A DNA stretch of 61,072 nucleotides from a virus (IMGVR_UViG_3300005831_000006:1-61072), one strand, 5' to 3'. Positions 18,296-27,694 are shown, counted from the stretch's first letter. The notes: generated from the sequence alone by a model not told the origin. Numbers and translations are program-made.

Positions 18296-19825
18296 ATGAA
18301 TGAAGAGAATGTATCTGATGTAACTGAAACTGCAGAAATTACCCAATCGATCGAAACTAAAGTCGATACTGTTGATGGTTTAGATAATGGTACCGTTATA
18401 CAGGGTTTTATTGATGATGATTCGAAGAAAATATCAGAAGATAATATGGAACTCGGTATCGCTAATGAAGATATACCCATTCCTGGCGAAGAAGAATTAA
18501 ATGAGTCAGTTGAATTAGGGAAACAAGAACCTTTGGAATTACTTGAAAAAAGTGAACTTGAGGATGACGGTTTTCTCGGAATTCCAAAATTCACAGATCA
18601 GGATTGCATCCTTCTTGATCATAATATTCTTCTTGATACATCGATGATCGGACAACATTCGACTATAATGCGTGATCTTGCAGAAAATATGCTTGATCTG
18701 GAGAATGAAATTCCTGGCGAAGAGAAAGAGAAATCATTCGACAATATCTTTCAGATGTATGTCGCATCAAGAAATATCCTTGTAACTTACAAAAATTCAA
18801 TTACTGAATATAAACAATTTATATCTGAGAATAAAGATGAAATCTTAAATCAGTATGAGATTGATTCTTCAAAGTATATACAAATGTATATTAGTGATTG
18901 TGAGAAAATGTTTGATCTTAATTATGAAGAAGGTTCTTTTCTGTTCTTCATATTGGCAGTTGCGCTTAAGAGAATGAATTACGATGTCGGTAATACTGTT
19001 GCAATGCGTTTTCTTAAACTTAAACAGGTTAATGATTATGATGAAGAATTTGAAAAAATTCTAATGGAATCAATGAATTCTATTGATTTTATGATATCAA
19101 ATATCTCGAATGATACATCATATTCCGGAATGGGTTCATCCGAAAAAGATGTTATTAAAATAACATCAGATACGATAAAACGATTAAATAAGATGGTTGA
19201 TGAGAAGAATACTGATGAACGTTTCAAATATATCGGTTCATCACGATCATTATTTATGCTATTCTTATTCAGGTTATCAAAAGTTCTTGGAAAGAAGACA
19301 TTTTTCAGATTCAAAACAGCTCGTTCTAAATATGAATCATTGAAAAAGAGGATAAAAAGAAGAGCAGCTGCTAATTCTAATCCGACTGTACCTCCACCAA
19401 CTCCATTCACTGATGAGTTTATAAGGTCGCGACTTTTACTCCTTATAACAGAATCGTCTATTAAAAAATGGTTTTCATTTGCATTATTTGGAGATTCGAA
19501 AATTCTGACAAATAAAGAATTATTTTTAACCAAATTACATGTAATTGATGAAGTTATCACACCTGCAAAAATGATCAGTTCTATTGTTAACGTTTTTGCT
19601 TATAAGATGATTTTCGATGAATTAGCGCGTATAATATCATATGTTGACGATAAAGTTTATACTTGTAATGCGAAAAAAATGAGTATGTTAAAAGGTTATA
19701 TTACATTTGTATCCTATTACAAAAAATCTTCCAAATATGTCAACTACGGTTCAAAGGAGTTATATAATAAATATATTGATGGATTGCTTACAGAGGTTGT
19801 AAATCATCTAAATAAATCAAAATAA
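18296..19825 (+). CDS. Hypothetical protein, 509 aa
   Basis: The acidic, probably disordered N-terminus (about 1-95) precedes a helical body. A basic region near residues 330-365 (R-S-K-Y-E-S-L-K-K-R-I-K-R-R) and a Pro run (P-P-P-T-P) interrupt the C-terminal half. No family recognised. The start has CTAAGGAG 9 bases upstream. It could be a virion or transcription-accessory protein; nothing visible decides between these. Confidence 0.65.
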   Translation: MNEENVSDVTETAEITQSIETKVDTVDGLDNGTVIQGFIDDDSKKISEDNMELGIANEDIPIPGEEELNESVELGKQEPLELLEKSELEDDGFLGIPKFTDQDCILLDHNILLDTSMIGQHSTIMRDLAENMLDLENEIPGEEKEKSFDNIFQMYVASRNILVTYKNSITEYKQFISENKDEILNQYEIDSSKYIQMYISDCEKMFDLNYEEGSFLFFILAVALKRMNYDVGNTVAMRFLKLKQVNDYDEEFEKILMESMNSIDFMISNISNDTSYSGMGSSEKDVIKITSDTIKRLNKMVDEKNTDERFKYIGSSRSLFMLFLFRLSKVLGKKTFFRFKTARSKYESLKKRIKRRAAANSNPTVPPPTPFTDEFIRSRLLLLITESSIKKWFSFALFGDSKILTNKELFLTKLHVIDEVITPAKMISSIVNVFAYKMIFDELARIISYVDDKVYTCNAKKMSMLKGYITFVSYYKKSSKYVNYGSKELYNKYIDGLLTEVVNHLNKSK

Positions 19826-19834
19826 GATTTGAAT

Positions 19835-19864
19835 ATTTTAATGGGGTATAATCCCCATTAAAAT
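19835..19864 (+). terminator. Terminator after the 509-aa gene
   Basis: 12-bp stem ATTTTAATGGGG with its complement and a 6-nt loop. It is nearly symmetrical and so could work on either strand. Confidence 0.75.
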
Positions 19865-19886
19865 TATTTATCAAAGGATTTCAATA

Positions 19887-20372
19887 ATGCTTAATATTAC
19901 AGAAGATCAGAAATTAAGATTCAAAAATATTTTAAATAAAGAATTTACAGGAGCTGTAAAGTTCATAAATATCACTGTATTGAATGATATACCTGATATT
20001 ATTGAATATCTTCTTGTTAATAATACGTCATTTAATACTTTAATAAATTTTGATGGTATTTACGAATTAGTTCCGGAAGGATTTGCTACAAATGGCGGGT
20101 ATAAACTTAAAGAAGCTATTTACTGTAACAAAAATATTGAGCATATAACTATCGCAATTGTAGCCAAGAATGAACTTGATATCCTGAAACAATTGGTATA
20201 TTTAAAAACCAAACTTATAACCTTTGCAATTACAAAACAGGTAAGATTGGCAATAGGTAATAATGTAAATATCCTTACATCCGATAAAGACAGTGTTTTA
20301 TACAAAAAAATAAGTAGTAAATACATTGTCGATACAACCTTCAAATATTTCAGTGAATTATTTATAGTTTAA
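19887..20372 (+). CDS. Hypothetical protein, 161 aa
   Basis: Small soluble protein of unknown family with alternating Ile/Leu-rich helices and strands. AAAGGA lies upstream of the ATG. It forms a single transcription unit bounded by GGGG/CCCC hairpins on both sides. Confidence 0.65.
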   Translation: MLNITEDQKLRFKNILNKEFTGAVKFINITVLNDIPDIIEYLLVNNTSFNTLINFDGIYELVPEGFATNGGYKLKEAIYCNKNIEHITIAIVAKNELDILKQLVYLKTKLITFAITKQVRLAIGNNVNILTSDKDSVLYKKISSKYIVDTTFKYFSELFIV

Positions 20373-20378
20373 ATAATG

Positions 20379-20405
20379 AAATGGGGATTATACCCCATTT
20401 TATTT
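20379..20405 (+). terminator. Terminator after the 161-aa gene
   Basis: AAATGGGG / CCCCATTT stem with a 6-nt loop, then TTATTT. Confidence 0.75.
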
Positions 20406-20476
20406 AAAACGTTTTTTAACTATATATAAAATGGAGTATATTTATCATTTGAAACATTTACACACATAAAGGATTC

Positions 20477-21091
20477 ATGATGAAGAAGAAGTATGTAAGA
20501 AGAAATGTACAACAAATATCATCTATCGATGGTTCTTTAATTAACACCTTTACATCAACATGGGAAGCATCTAGAAACACCGGTATAGCACAGTCAAACA
20601 TCTGCAATGTTTGTAATGGTAAACGTGGATATGCAGCAGGGGGATTTATATGGCGTTTTGAGAATGATAAGAAAAAGATTAATCTTGATCTTATTAATAA
20701 GAATAAAAAAGCAAAACCTGTACATAAAATAGATTCTGAAACTGGTATGATATTATCCAGTTATGTTAGTATAGCCAGTGCAAAAAAGGATACTAATGTT
20801 GAGGATTCTAATATTTCCAGAGTTTGTATTTTAAGATACGGTTTTGCCGGAGGTTATTTTTGGAGATATGTTAATGATCATAAATGGGATTATGAAACAT
20901 GTAAAAAAAGAACGTATGCTAAATATAAACCCGTTATTCGTATAGATATAGAAACAGGTGAAATTACAGGAGAGTATAAAAGTATAAGCGAGGCTGCAGA
21001 TCGAAATAAAAATGATCCATCAGGTATTTCGAAATGTTGTCGTAGTGATTTACACAAGATAAGTGCTGGATATTTATGGGCATTCAAATAA
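20477..21091 (+). CDS. Triple NUMOD1-module protein without nuclease domain, 204 aa
   Basis: Three consecutive NUMOD1-type DNA-binding modules fill the whole protein: about residues 9-57, 75-134 and 152-204. Each starts with V-x-(Q/K/R)-I-(S/D) and ends in A-G-G-(F/Y)-(I/F)-W-R or A-G-Y-L-W-A-F. Such modules normally flank an HNH or GIY-YIG nuclease in homing endonucleases. Here no H-N-H or GIY-YIG motif exists, so it is either a decayed endonuclease or a stand-alone DNA-binding protein. It has an intact frame, AAAGGA upstream and its own terminator, which argues that it is expressed. Confidence 0.78.
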   Translation: MMKKKYVRRNVQQISSIDGSLINTFTSTWEASRNTGIAQSNICNVCNGKRGYAAGGFIWRFENDKKKINLDLINKNKKAKPVHKIDSETGMILSSYVSIASAKKDTNVEDSNISRVCILRYGFAGGYFWRYVNDHKWDYETCKKRTYAKYKPVIRIDIETGEITGEYKSISEAADRNKNDPSGISKCCRSDLHKISAGYLWAFK

Positions 21092-21095
21092 ATAA

Positions 21096-21120
21096 AAAAG
21101 GGGATTTCTCCCCTTTTTTT
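21096..21120. terminator. Bidirectional terminator
   Basis: AAAAGGGGA / TCCCCTTTT stem with a TTTC loop and a T-run. It separates the NUMOD1 protein gene from the convergent 141-aa gene. Confidence 0.82.
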
Positions 21121-21544
21121 ATTGAATATTAGATCTATTTCTTTCAATAGTTGTTAATAATGAATCCACATAACTTATATTTGGGAATAATATAGGAGTA
21201 GTAAAATCCTTGAATTCGAAAACAGAAGTATATCCATTAATAATAAGTATTATATACCAGTAATCAGTTATTCCTGTAATATCTTTAGATAACCGTTGAG
21301 GATTCATACTATACTTTCTAATATGCTCTTCATTGGAAATATCCATGATATTGGAATTTTCGATCAAACTATGAAGATAAGTAGTAAATAACTCATTATC
21401 CCAAGTTTTCAATGAAAATCTGCTAACATCAATTTTATTACTAAGATCTTCAGTTGTACAGATGTTTTCAAATGATAAACTATTTTTGATAAGATTACTA
21501 TATGTCTTAGTGAAATCTAAACTACTCGGTCCGTATTTTTTCAT
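21119..21544 (-). CDS. Hypothetical protein, 141 aa
   Basis: The start is placed at ATG 21544, where AGGA lies 10 bases upstream. The longer frame would use a TTG upstream of that ribosome binding site. It is soluble, and its Phe/Trp/Tyr-rich C-terminal half suggests a small beta sheet. Unknown family. The upstream AACA-N6-TA motif supports transcription from its own promoter. Confidence 0.6.
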   Translation of the reverse strand: MKKYGPSSLDFTKTYSNLIKNSLSFENICTTEDLSNKIDVSRFSLKTWDNELFTTYLHSLIENSNIMDISNEEHIRKYSMNPQRLSKDITGITDYWYIILIINGYTSVFEFKDFTTPILFPNISYVDSLLTTIERNRSNIQ

Positions 21545-21580
21545 AATATTATATCCTATTTTTAACAATATAACTCATTC

Positions 21581-21592
21581 TATTATATTGTT
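21581..21592 (-). promoter_or_regulatory. AACA-N6-TA promoter-like motif
   Basis: AACAATATAATA on the minus strand, 37 bp upstream of the 141-aa gene. Confidence 0.5.
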
Positions 21593-21681
21593 CAATGTTA
21601 TAAACTAAAATAAGAATAAACTATATATAGATTATTAAGATAGACCATACTATTAATAATAAAAGAGAGGAAAATATAAAT

Positions 21682-22533
21682 ATGAATGAATATATTAAAA
21701 AAATTTTAAATTTAAATGGAATTAAAAATGCTCATAATTCCAGAAATGTAATTCAAATTAATCCAAAAACATTAGATATTATTAAAATTTGGAAATCAGC
21801 TGTAGAAGCTGGAAAAATACTTAATATTAATAATATGCATATTGGAGGAGCGTGTCGTGGTGAGCGTAATTCTGTAAATGGGTATTACTGGAAATATTTA
21901 GATGATTATATTAATGATAAATTTATTAAAGGTTATCATACAAATAATAATATATTTAACTGTAATCCATTTTGGATAACTAATAATATGAATGGATATA
22001 TAAGTCCGTGTTTTATACCTATACCAGGAGAGCACTGGAAAGATATAATTGGATATGAGGGATTGTATCAGGTTAGTGATTTTGGTAGAGTATTATCTAT
22101 ATATAATAAATATTATTTTAAAATAATTATGCCTGAAAAGGATAAAAATAGTTATCTTAGAATAAATTTATTTAAAAATAATCATATAAAACACTTTCTT
22201 ATACATCGATTGGTAGGTATACATTTTATATTAAACCCATTTAATTTACCATTTATCAATCATAAAAATGAAATTAAAACTGATAATAGAGTTGAAAATC
22301 TTGAATGGTGTGATCATATATATAATTGTAATTATGGTACTGCAATTGAAAGACGATCTAAAAAACAAGGAATAAAAGTACAACAAATAGATTTAAATAC
22401 TAAAGAAGTTATTGACGAATTCTGGAGTATGAATGAAGCTGAGAGACAAACAGGAATTGATAATAGAATGATAAGCGCAGCTTGTAAAAATAATGATAAA
22501 ATAGCAGGTGGATTTAAATGGCGTAAAAAATAA
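21682..22533 (+). CDS. HNH homing endonuclease (NUMOD1-NUMOD4-HNH-NUMOD1)
   Basis: Second full-length member of the family. It has an N-terminal NUMOD1 module (about 22-72), a NUMOD4 module G-E-H-W-K-D-I-I-G-Y-E-G-L-Y-Q (about 115-130), an HNH_3 core with I-H-R-L-V, I-N-H-K-N-E and N-L-E-W-C, and a closing NUMOD1 module (about 230-281). Segment order and many residues match the 6.5-kb gene, including the block E-F-W-S-M-N-E-A, so the two are paralogues. It sits between two minus-strand genes with its own GAGAGGAA ribosome binding site and terminator. Codons are even more A+T-rich than in neighbours. Confidence 0.92.
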   Translation: MNEYIKKILNLNGIKNAHNSRNVIQINPKTLDIIKIWKSAVEAGKILNINNMHIGGACRGERNSVNGYYWKYLDDYINDKFIKGYHTNNNIFNCNPFWITNNMNGYISPCFIPIPGEHWKDIIGYEGLYQVSDFGRVLSIYNKYYFKIIMPEKDKNSYLRINLFKNNHIKHFLIHRLVGIHFILNPFNLPFINHKNEIKTDNRVENLEWCDHIYNCNYGTAIERRSKKQGIKVQQIDLNTKEVIDEFWSMNEAERQTGIDNRMISAACKNNDKIAGGFKWRKK

Positions 22534-22554
22534 AAGAGGGGTTATCCCCTCTTT
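22533..22554. terminator. Bidirectional terminator
   Basis: AAAGAGGGG / CCCCTCTTT stem with a TTAT loop, between the convergent HNH gene and the spike gene. Confidence 0.78.
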
Positions 22555-22561
22555 TATTATT

Positions 22562-23773
22562 TTAACCTTTAATTTTTGGTGCTGGTATTTGCATACTCAT
22601 AGAAGCTACCATAGGAGATAATACTGGTGCCGGAACTAAAAACATGGGGTTAGCTCCGACTAGATCTAACTTCATAGCTATCTGTGTTAGAAGAGTTACT
22701 AATGGTTGTGCACGGGCTACTGGCATTCCAAGTAAAGGATCAAAAACAGCTGAACCATCAGATTTAATAGTCGCATTGGTAGGTAAAGGTGATTGACCTT
22801 TCGGAGCTCCAAAAGATATAGCTTTTCTAATATTTACATTATCGGATATATCCATAGCACCATCAACTGCAGTCATAGGGGAAGTGATTTCACGTTTAGA
22901 ACTATTTTTTATAATCGCTTTATCATAAGTTTCCTCTTGCTTACTTCCCTTTAATGTAAGTTTATCTACATCTCCTTTAAAAGTTTCTGTAGTTAACTGG
23001 ACATTGTCTAATTTAGCCTCAGTTTTAGGACATTCAATATTAATTGATTCTTTTGCCTTAAGATAAAATTTATCACAAGACATATCGATAATTTCTTTTC
23101 TTATAGCTATCGTAGAACCAGATTCATTTGACATTATAATTTCATCATTTTCAGTATTTAATGAAATAGTTCTAACACTATCCGTAAGTGTTATATTACC
23201 ATTGGTCCCATCTATATTTATATCGTATTTGGAAACTTCACCATTAGAATCTGACATATGTATCCTAATTGTTTTTGCCACAGAATCCAATTTAACATAA
23301 TATTTATTATCATCATCTAAGAATTCACCTTCATATTTACCTGAAGATGGTACAAACATTTCTAAGGTATCTGTCGGGCGATTTTTTATTTGATTTCTAT
23401 TAAAAGGTTTTATATATATACTTTTGATATCTTGATCTATGATACCTATTAATACATTTTCACCTTTGATTAATCTTGGCATTGATAAATTGTATACACT
23501 AAACATGGTTAGATGTATATAATTTGAAGCGGTTACTGACTTTTCACCAACTTTTTTATTAATTGAATTTAGACATTTATTTGTATCAAGACTAACATCT
23601 TTCTCATATGGTCCATCATTATAATAGGTTCCATACATAAGTTGTCCTATATATACACCGTATACATTCTGTCCTATCTCTTCTGCAGTTTTTACAACTA
23701 TTCCAGTCATATTATCTTTAATAAAATCATTAGATCTCTCAACCAATAATTTCTTGTAATCAGTAATTTTCAT
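22562..23773 (-). CDS. Baseplate central spike protein (gp5 C-terminal/VgrG-like)
   Basis: Probable membrane-piercing tail spike. Residues about 35-165 form an OB-fold-like domain (T-G-I-V-V-K-T, then strands to the V-P-S-S-G-K-Y-E-G-E-F block). A repetitive beta-helix follows (about 170-270) with the alternation D-I-N-I-D-G, I-T-L-T-D-S, I-S-L-N-T-E, I-I-M-S-N-E-S-G-S, typical of gp5/VgrG/gpV spikes. The C-terminal 130 residues contain a Gly/Pro-rich segment (G-A-P-K-G-Q-S-P-L-P-T) and hydrophobic Pro/Met-rich tail. I see no lysozyme domain, unlike T4 gp5. GGAGGG lies upstream of the ATG. Confidence 0.75.
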   Translation of the reverse strand: MKITDYKKLLVERSNDFIKDNMTGIVVKTAEEIGQNVYGVYIGQLMYGTYYNDGPYEKDVSLDTNKCLNSINKKVGEKSVTASNYIHLTMFSVYNLSMPRLIKGENVLIGIIDQDIKSIYIKPFNRNQIKNRPTDTLEMFVPSSGKYEGEFLDDDNKYYVKLDSVAKTIRIHMSDSNGEVSKYDINIDGTNGNITLTDSVRTISLNTENDEIIMSNESGSTIAIRKEIIDMSCDKFYLKAKESINIECPKTEAKLDNVQLTTETFKGDVDKLTLKGSKQEETYDKAIIKNSSKREITSPMTAVDGAMDISDNVNIRKAISFGAPKGQSPLPTNATIKSDGSAVFDPLLGMPVARAQPLVTLLTQIAMKLDLVGANPMFLVPAPVLSPMVASMSMQIPAPKIKG

Positions 23774-23803
23774 AGTTTATCCCTCCAGATTAATATCATT
23801 TTT

Positions 23804-23815
23804 CATTATAATGTG
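23804..23815 (-). promoter_or_regulatory. CACA-N6-TG promoter-like motif (variant)
   Basis: CACATTATAATG on the minus strand, 31 bp upstream of the spike gene. The identical 12-mer precedes the gp25-like gene. Confidence 0.5.
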
Positions 23816-23849
23816 TTAGTCTGGTTATATTTTATTTGATAATAAGCTC

Positions 23850-23861
23850 AACATTTCTATA
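23850..23861 (+). promoter_or_regulatory. AACA-N6-TA promoter-like motif
   Basis: AACATTTCTATA on the plus strand in the same divergent gap, upstream of the primase gene. Confidence 0.4.
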
Positions 23862-23970
23862 GGTTAAACTCATATATGCAATCCTGTTTCTATATTTCAA
23901 CTACATGATATAATTATATATTATATCGTGTGAGAAGTATATTAATTGATAAAGAAAGTAACTGTAATAC

Positions 23971-25029
23971 ATGGATAACATAGATTTTAAACAAAAACTG
24001 ACTGAGAGTCTGTTGAGTTTACCCGGATCTAAAGAAAATTCGACACATTGTATACTTTTATGTCCAAATTGTGAATTGCATAGGGATAGAAATAAACATG
24101 GACACCTTTATATAAGCAAAGATAAAGAAGGTTTTCCTGGAGATTGTAAAAAATGTGATTTATCATTCGCTAAGATAAATGTCGATATTCTAAATAAACT
24201 GGGTATAACAGACAGTTCAATTTCGTCATATGTGAAAATGAATTATAAAAGAATTCAGTCACATGTGGTTTCATTAGATGAGAGAAGTAAGCGGTTAAAT
24301 TATAAATTATTACATGATCTATCAAGATTTGACAAAATAAAATTATCTATACTATCTGATAGATTATTACACGATCTCGATAATGAGGAGGATATTAAAA
24401 CGTATAGAATAGTCGGAAATTTATCCAGTTTTATAAATGAAAATCATATAGACATGAGTTCATATGATGCTAAAAAATTATCAATGATTCCTATTATAGA
24501 TAGGTATTATTGTGGTTTTCTATCATATTTTGGAAATATCATTAGTTTTAGAAATATAACTGGTGATGATAAGTATCCAAGATATTTAACATTTATATTA
24601 TCCGATTTAATCCAAAGATCATTCTTCTATACACCAGCTTCTCTTATAGATCCATTAGCTGATAACCCTAAAATTACTGTATCTGAAGGAGCGATTGATA
24701 CTATATCATTACATTTGACAAATAGTTGTTATGATAATAATAATCATATGTATGCAGCAGCTTCGTCTATGGGGTCCATGAGATCATGTATAAAGACTTG
24801 TTTATATATAACAGGTTTTTACGGTGCTGATATAAATGTTTATATTGACAATGATGAGCTTGTCAAACGGGTATCTCATTTTGATTTTGGTAAAATATCA
24901 CACGCTTTAAAGGATTTTACAAGTGATTTCAAATTAACAGGTTATATAAACACTTCAGGTAAAGATTTCGGTGACTTAAGAGAAAAGATCACTATAGGTA
25001 AAACAATTTTAAATAACATTGAAAATTAA
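23971..25029 (+). CDS. DNA primase (DnaG/T4 gp61-type, zinc ribbon + TOPRIM)
   Basis: Makes RNA primers for lagging-strand synthesis. The N-terminal zinc ribbon has C31-x2-C34 and C59-x2-C62. The TOPRIM core shows V-S-E-G-A-I-D near residue 237 (catalytic Glu) and N-V-Y-I-D-N-D-E near 289-296 (metal-binding Asp pair). At 352 aa it is close to T4 gp61 and shorter than bacterial DnaG. There is no clear Shine-Dalgarno upstream of the ATG, unusual for this genome; the first Met is kept because the zinc ribbon follows it closely. It is directly followed by the AAA+ gene and then Dda, forming a replication block. Confidence 0.88.
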   Translation: MDNIDFKQKLTESLLSLPGSKENSTHCILLCPNCELHRDRNKHGHLYISKDKEGFPGDCKKCDLSFAKINVDILNKLGITDSSISSYVKMNYKRIQSHVVSLDERSKRLNYKLLHDLSRFDKIKLSILSDRLLHDLDNEEDIKTYRIVGNLSSFINENHIDMSSYDAKKLSMIPIIDRYYCGFLSYFGNIISFRNITGDDKYPRYLTFILSDLIQRSFFYTPASLIDPLADNPKITVSEGAIDTISLHLTNSCYDNNNHMYAAASSMGSMRSCIKTCLYITGFYGADINVYIDNDELVKRVSHFDFGKISHALKDFTSDFKLTGYINTSGKDFGDLREKITIGKTILNNIEN

Positions 25030-25057
25030 CAAAGTTTTATTTCAGAGGAGTTATAAA

Positions 25058-26425
25058 ATGATTGATAATATTGAAGAGAAACAGAATAAACTTATAGAGA
25101 TAGGTAATATTCTGAAAAGTAAATATCACGGTATTGACAATATCATTGATAATATAATTGGAACTATTGAAACGTGGTATATATTCGATGAAGTATTATA
25201 TAAACCACTTATAATATCCTTATTTGGGTTAACGGGCTGCGGCAAAACTTCCCTCGTACGGGATCTGGCTAAGCTTCTCAATATGTATGAGAAGTTTGCA
25301 GAGATTGACCTTACTAAATCTCCAGAATCAATCAGAGGGTATTATCAGGGTGGACCGGTTGGTGCTAAGCTTCACACTGTAATAGAGGATACTGACTGTA
25401 AGGGTATTTTCCTTATTGATGAAATTCAGAAAATAAAGGAAAGTAATACCTTTAATGAAATATGGTCCCTATTATCAGATGGTAAACTTGGAAGCGGGCA
25501 TTTCACTTTAAATCGAATAGATTCCACAATCAGAACGTTTGAAAGTTTCATTGAGGAATTTATTGATGCTGCTACTGAGCTTGAGTATATGAAATCAATG
25601 GCACAGGATAAAAGTGAATATCAAATGAGAGGTTGGAATCCTACTACACAATCAATACCTTTGAGTAAGAAATATGTTATCGATATGTATCTCGATATCA
25701 TAAAAATTGAAGATGTTGATATGTTACAGCCTTTATTTGATTGGCATGACTTTGGCGTAAACAAAACCGGTTTTATGTTCGGGTTTTCCAATATGATAAA
25801 GAAGAACTTTAGTGAGGGATCAATGAGTATAAAGGATATATTGAATATTCCTGGATACGCATTTGTAAAACCGTTATTAGTAATTGCTCGAAATTATCGG
25901 AAACAATTGATCGATAAGTATAACGCCATTACAAGTAGAGATCCATTGGTATTCTCAAAGTTGTTAATTTTCATAACTGGAAATGTTGACGGTCTATATG
26001 TCGATTCTAAAAATATCGATATTAGTGCAGATGAGTTACATGACAAGACAATGAAATTGACATATAACGACCTTAAAAATGAATTATTGAAAGTTTTCAA
26101 ACCGGAAGAAGTATCACGATTCGGTGGAAATTTCATTATCTATCCATCATTATCAATGAAAGCTTTTCAGATGATAATAGATGATAAGTTAACTGAGATT
26201 GAAACTGATGTTCAGAAGATAACCGGTATATCAATTTCACTTAAAACCAAGAAATTTTTAAATCATCTTGAACAGGTAAGTGTTGTAGCGTCGCTCGGGG
26301 CTCGTCCACTAATTTCAAAGATTTATACTGAAGTTAATAATGTTGTCCCAAAGTTGATAAAAATTGCGACACTTAAGGGTTTGAAATCAATTTCAATATC
26401 AAGTTTACGGTCTACAGAGTATTGA
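25058..26425 (+). CDS. Clp/Hsp100-like AAA+ ATPase, 455 aa
   Basis: The start is ATG 25058, with AGAGGAG 7 bases upstream; an upstream in-frame ATG overlaps the primase stop and lacks a ribosome binding site. Walker A is G-L-T-G-C-G-K-T (Lys63) and Walker B is I-F-L-I-D-E (D121/E122). Near residue 414 the sequence G-A-R-P-L matches the sensor-2 motif of Clp/ClpB/ClpX ATPases. A long insertion (about 150-290) separates Walker B from the rest. A single AAA+ module suggests a remodeller or unfoldase rather than a clamp loader. Its place between primase and Dda suggests a replication role, which is inference. Confidence 0.8.
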   Translation: MIDNIEEKQNKLIEIGNILKSKYHGIDNIIDNIIGTIETWYIFDEVLYKPLIISLFGLTGCGKTSLVRDLAKLLNMYEKFAEIDLTKSPESIRGYYQGGPVGAKLHTVIEDTDCKGIFLIDEIQKIKESNTFNEIWSLLSDGKLGSGHFTLNRIDSTIRTFESFIEEFIDAATELEYMKSMAQDKSEYQMRGWNPTTQSIPLSKKYVIDMYLDIIKIEDVDMLQPLFDWHDFGVNKTGFMFGFSNMIKKNFSEGSMSIKDILNIPGYAFVKPLLVIARNYRKQLIDKYNAITSRDPLVFSKLLIFITGNVDGLYVDSKNIDISADELHDKTMKLTYNDLKNELLKVFKPEEVSRFGGNFIIYPSLSMKAFQMIIDDKLTEIETDVQKITGISISLKTKKFLNHLEQVSVVASLGARPLISKIYTEVNNVVPKLIKIATLKGLKSISISSLRSTEY

Positions 26426-26440
26426 TAGTAGTTTGTGTTT

Positions 26441-26468
26441 AAAGGGGAGGATTCAATCCTCCTTTTTT
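26441..26468 (+). terminator. Terminator after the AAA+ gene
   Basis: GGAGGATT / AATCCTCC stem with a very small loop, then seven T. Confidence 0.8.
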
Positions 26469-26490
26469 TCTTCTGAAAGAGTGGAAGTGT

Positions 26491-27660
26491 ATGGGTTTCA
26501 AATTAAATGATCAGCAACAAAATGCAGTTTTGAAAGCACTGCAATGGTATTACATAGAGTCAATTGATAATCCGATGTTTACTCTATTAGGACTTGCTGG
26601 GGTAGGTAAAAGTACAACAATAAATTCAATAATAAACACTCTCGGAATATTAAAGAATAGTGTACTTTTTTGTGCTCTTACTGGAAAAGCAGCCAGTGTA
26701 ATACGTTTAAAAGGTTTTGTTGCTAATACCATACATAAAAGTTTTTACAATGCAAAAGTATACAAAAATAATGTATATTTTACTAAAAAAACATCTATAC
26801 CATCATTTATAAAATTAATAGTTATTGATGAATTTGGTATGGTAGGTGATAGTATTATCGAAGATATATTATCTTTTGGTATACCAGTTTTAGCTATTGG
26901 AGATCCAGGTCAGCTTGCTCCATTATTTGAAAAAAATTCATTTATAGACGAAGAGTTGGCAGATGTATTTCTCGATAAGGTTATGAGAACTGATGATAAA
27001 TCAGGTATATTAACTATTGCTATGGAATATAGGAATAAAAGAATAATTGCTCCAGGTATATTCAATAATTCAAGGGTTTTAATGTATAAAGAAGAAATAA
27101 AACCATTGATAGATTATGATAAAATATTAACTTGGACTAACAAGACAAGAAGATATCTCAATAAGATTATAAGAAGAGATCTTGGTATCACAGAGAGATA
27201 TCCTATTAAAGGGGAGAAAATTGTATTTTTAAGTAATAGATATGATGTCATAATCAATTATATGAATATAGAAATTGTATCTATGAATGGTATCGAATGT
27301 ATTGTAATTGAAGATTATAAAATCGAAAATGATGATCAAATAAGATTAAAAGCTCGTCCGTCTTTTATGAGTGAAAATGATGAGTTTTTTGATATTTTGT
27401 GTAGTAGAAAACTATTTGATTCTTATGAAGAAGAATTACCTGATACAAAATTACTAATGCAAAAAGATCGTGAAGATGAATTAAATTCTATATTTTGCGA
27501 TTTCGCTTATTGTATAACAGTTAATAGTTCACAAGGATCGGAGTGGCAAAATTGTTTAGTCATAGATGAGATGCCAAAGTGGAGACCTGAGTATTTTAAA
27601 TGGATGTATACTGCTGTAACTCGGGCAAGTAAGTCTGTAGATGTATTATTAAATCAATAA
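26491..27660 (+). CDS. dda: Dda-type SF1B DNA helicase
   Basis: Fast 5'-3' helicase that clears proteins from DNA and helps start replication in T4. Motif I is G-L-A-G-V-G-K-S (Lys40), motif II V-I-D-E-F-G-M (D113/E114), motif III G-D-P-G-Q-L-A-P-L. Motif V is V-N-S-S-Q-G-S-E-W and motif VI Y-T-A-V-T-R-A-S near the C-terminus. The length (389 aa) is close to T4 Dda (439 aa). GGAAG lies upstream of the ATG. It is likely read through from, or with, the AAA+ gene, as the gap is 65 bp with a hairpin in it. Confidence 0.9.
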   Translation: MGFKLNDQQQNAVLKALQWYYIESIDNPMFTLLGLAGVGKSTTINSIINTLGILKNSVLFCALTGKAASVIRLKGFVANTIHKSFYNAKVYKNNVYFTKKTSIPSFIKLIVIDEFGMVGDSIIEDILSFGIPVLAIGDPGQLAPLFEKNSFIDEELADVFLDKVMRTDDKSGILTIAMEYRNKRIIAPGIFNNSRVLMYKEEIKPLIDYDKILTWTNKTRRYLNKIIRRDLGITERYPIKGEKIVFLSNRYDVIINYMNIEIVSMNGIECIVIEDYKIENDDQIRLKARPSFMSENDEFFDILCSRKLFDSYEEELPDTKLLMQKDREDELNSIFCDFAYCITVNSSQGSEWQNCLVIDEMPKWRPEYFKWMYTAVTRASKSVDVLLNQ

Positions 27661-27685
27661 TTAGTGGAGTATCCCTCCACTAATT
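27659..27685. terminator. Terminator between dda and the convergent gene
   Basis: 11-bp stem AATTAGTGGAG with its complement and a 5-nt loop. Confidence 0.75.
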
Positions 27686-27694
27686 TATTGTATT

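Noticed and set aside
21544-21568. TTG-start extension of the 141-aa gene
   Set aside because: The ribosome binding site lies inside the extension; the downstream ATG is the better start.
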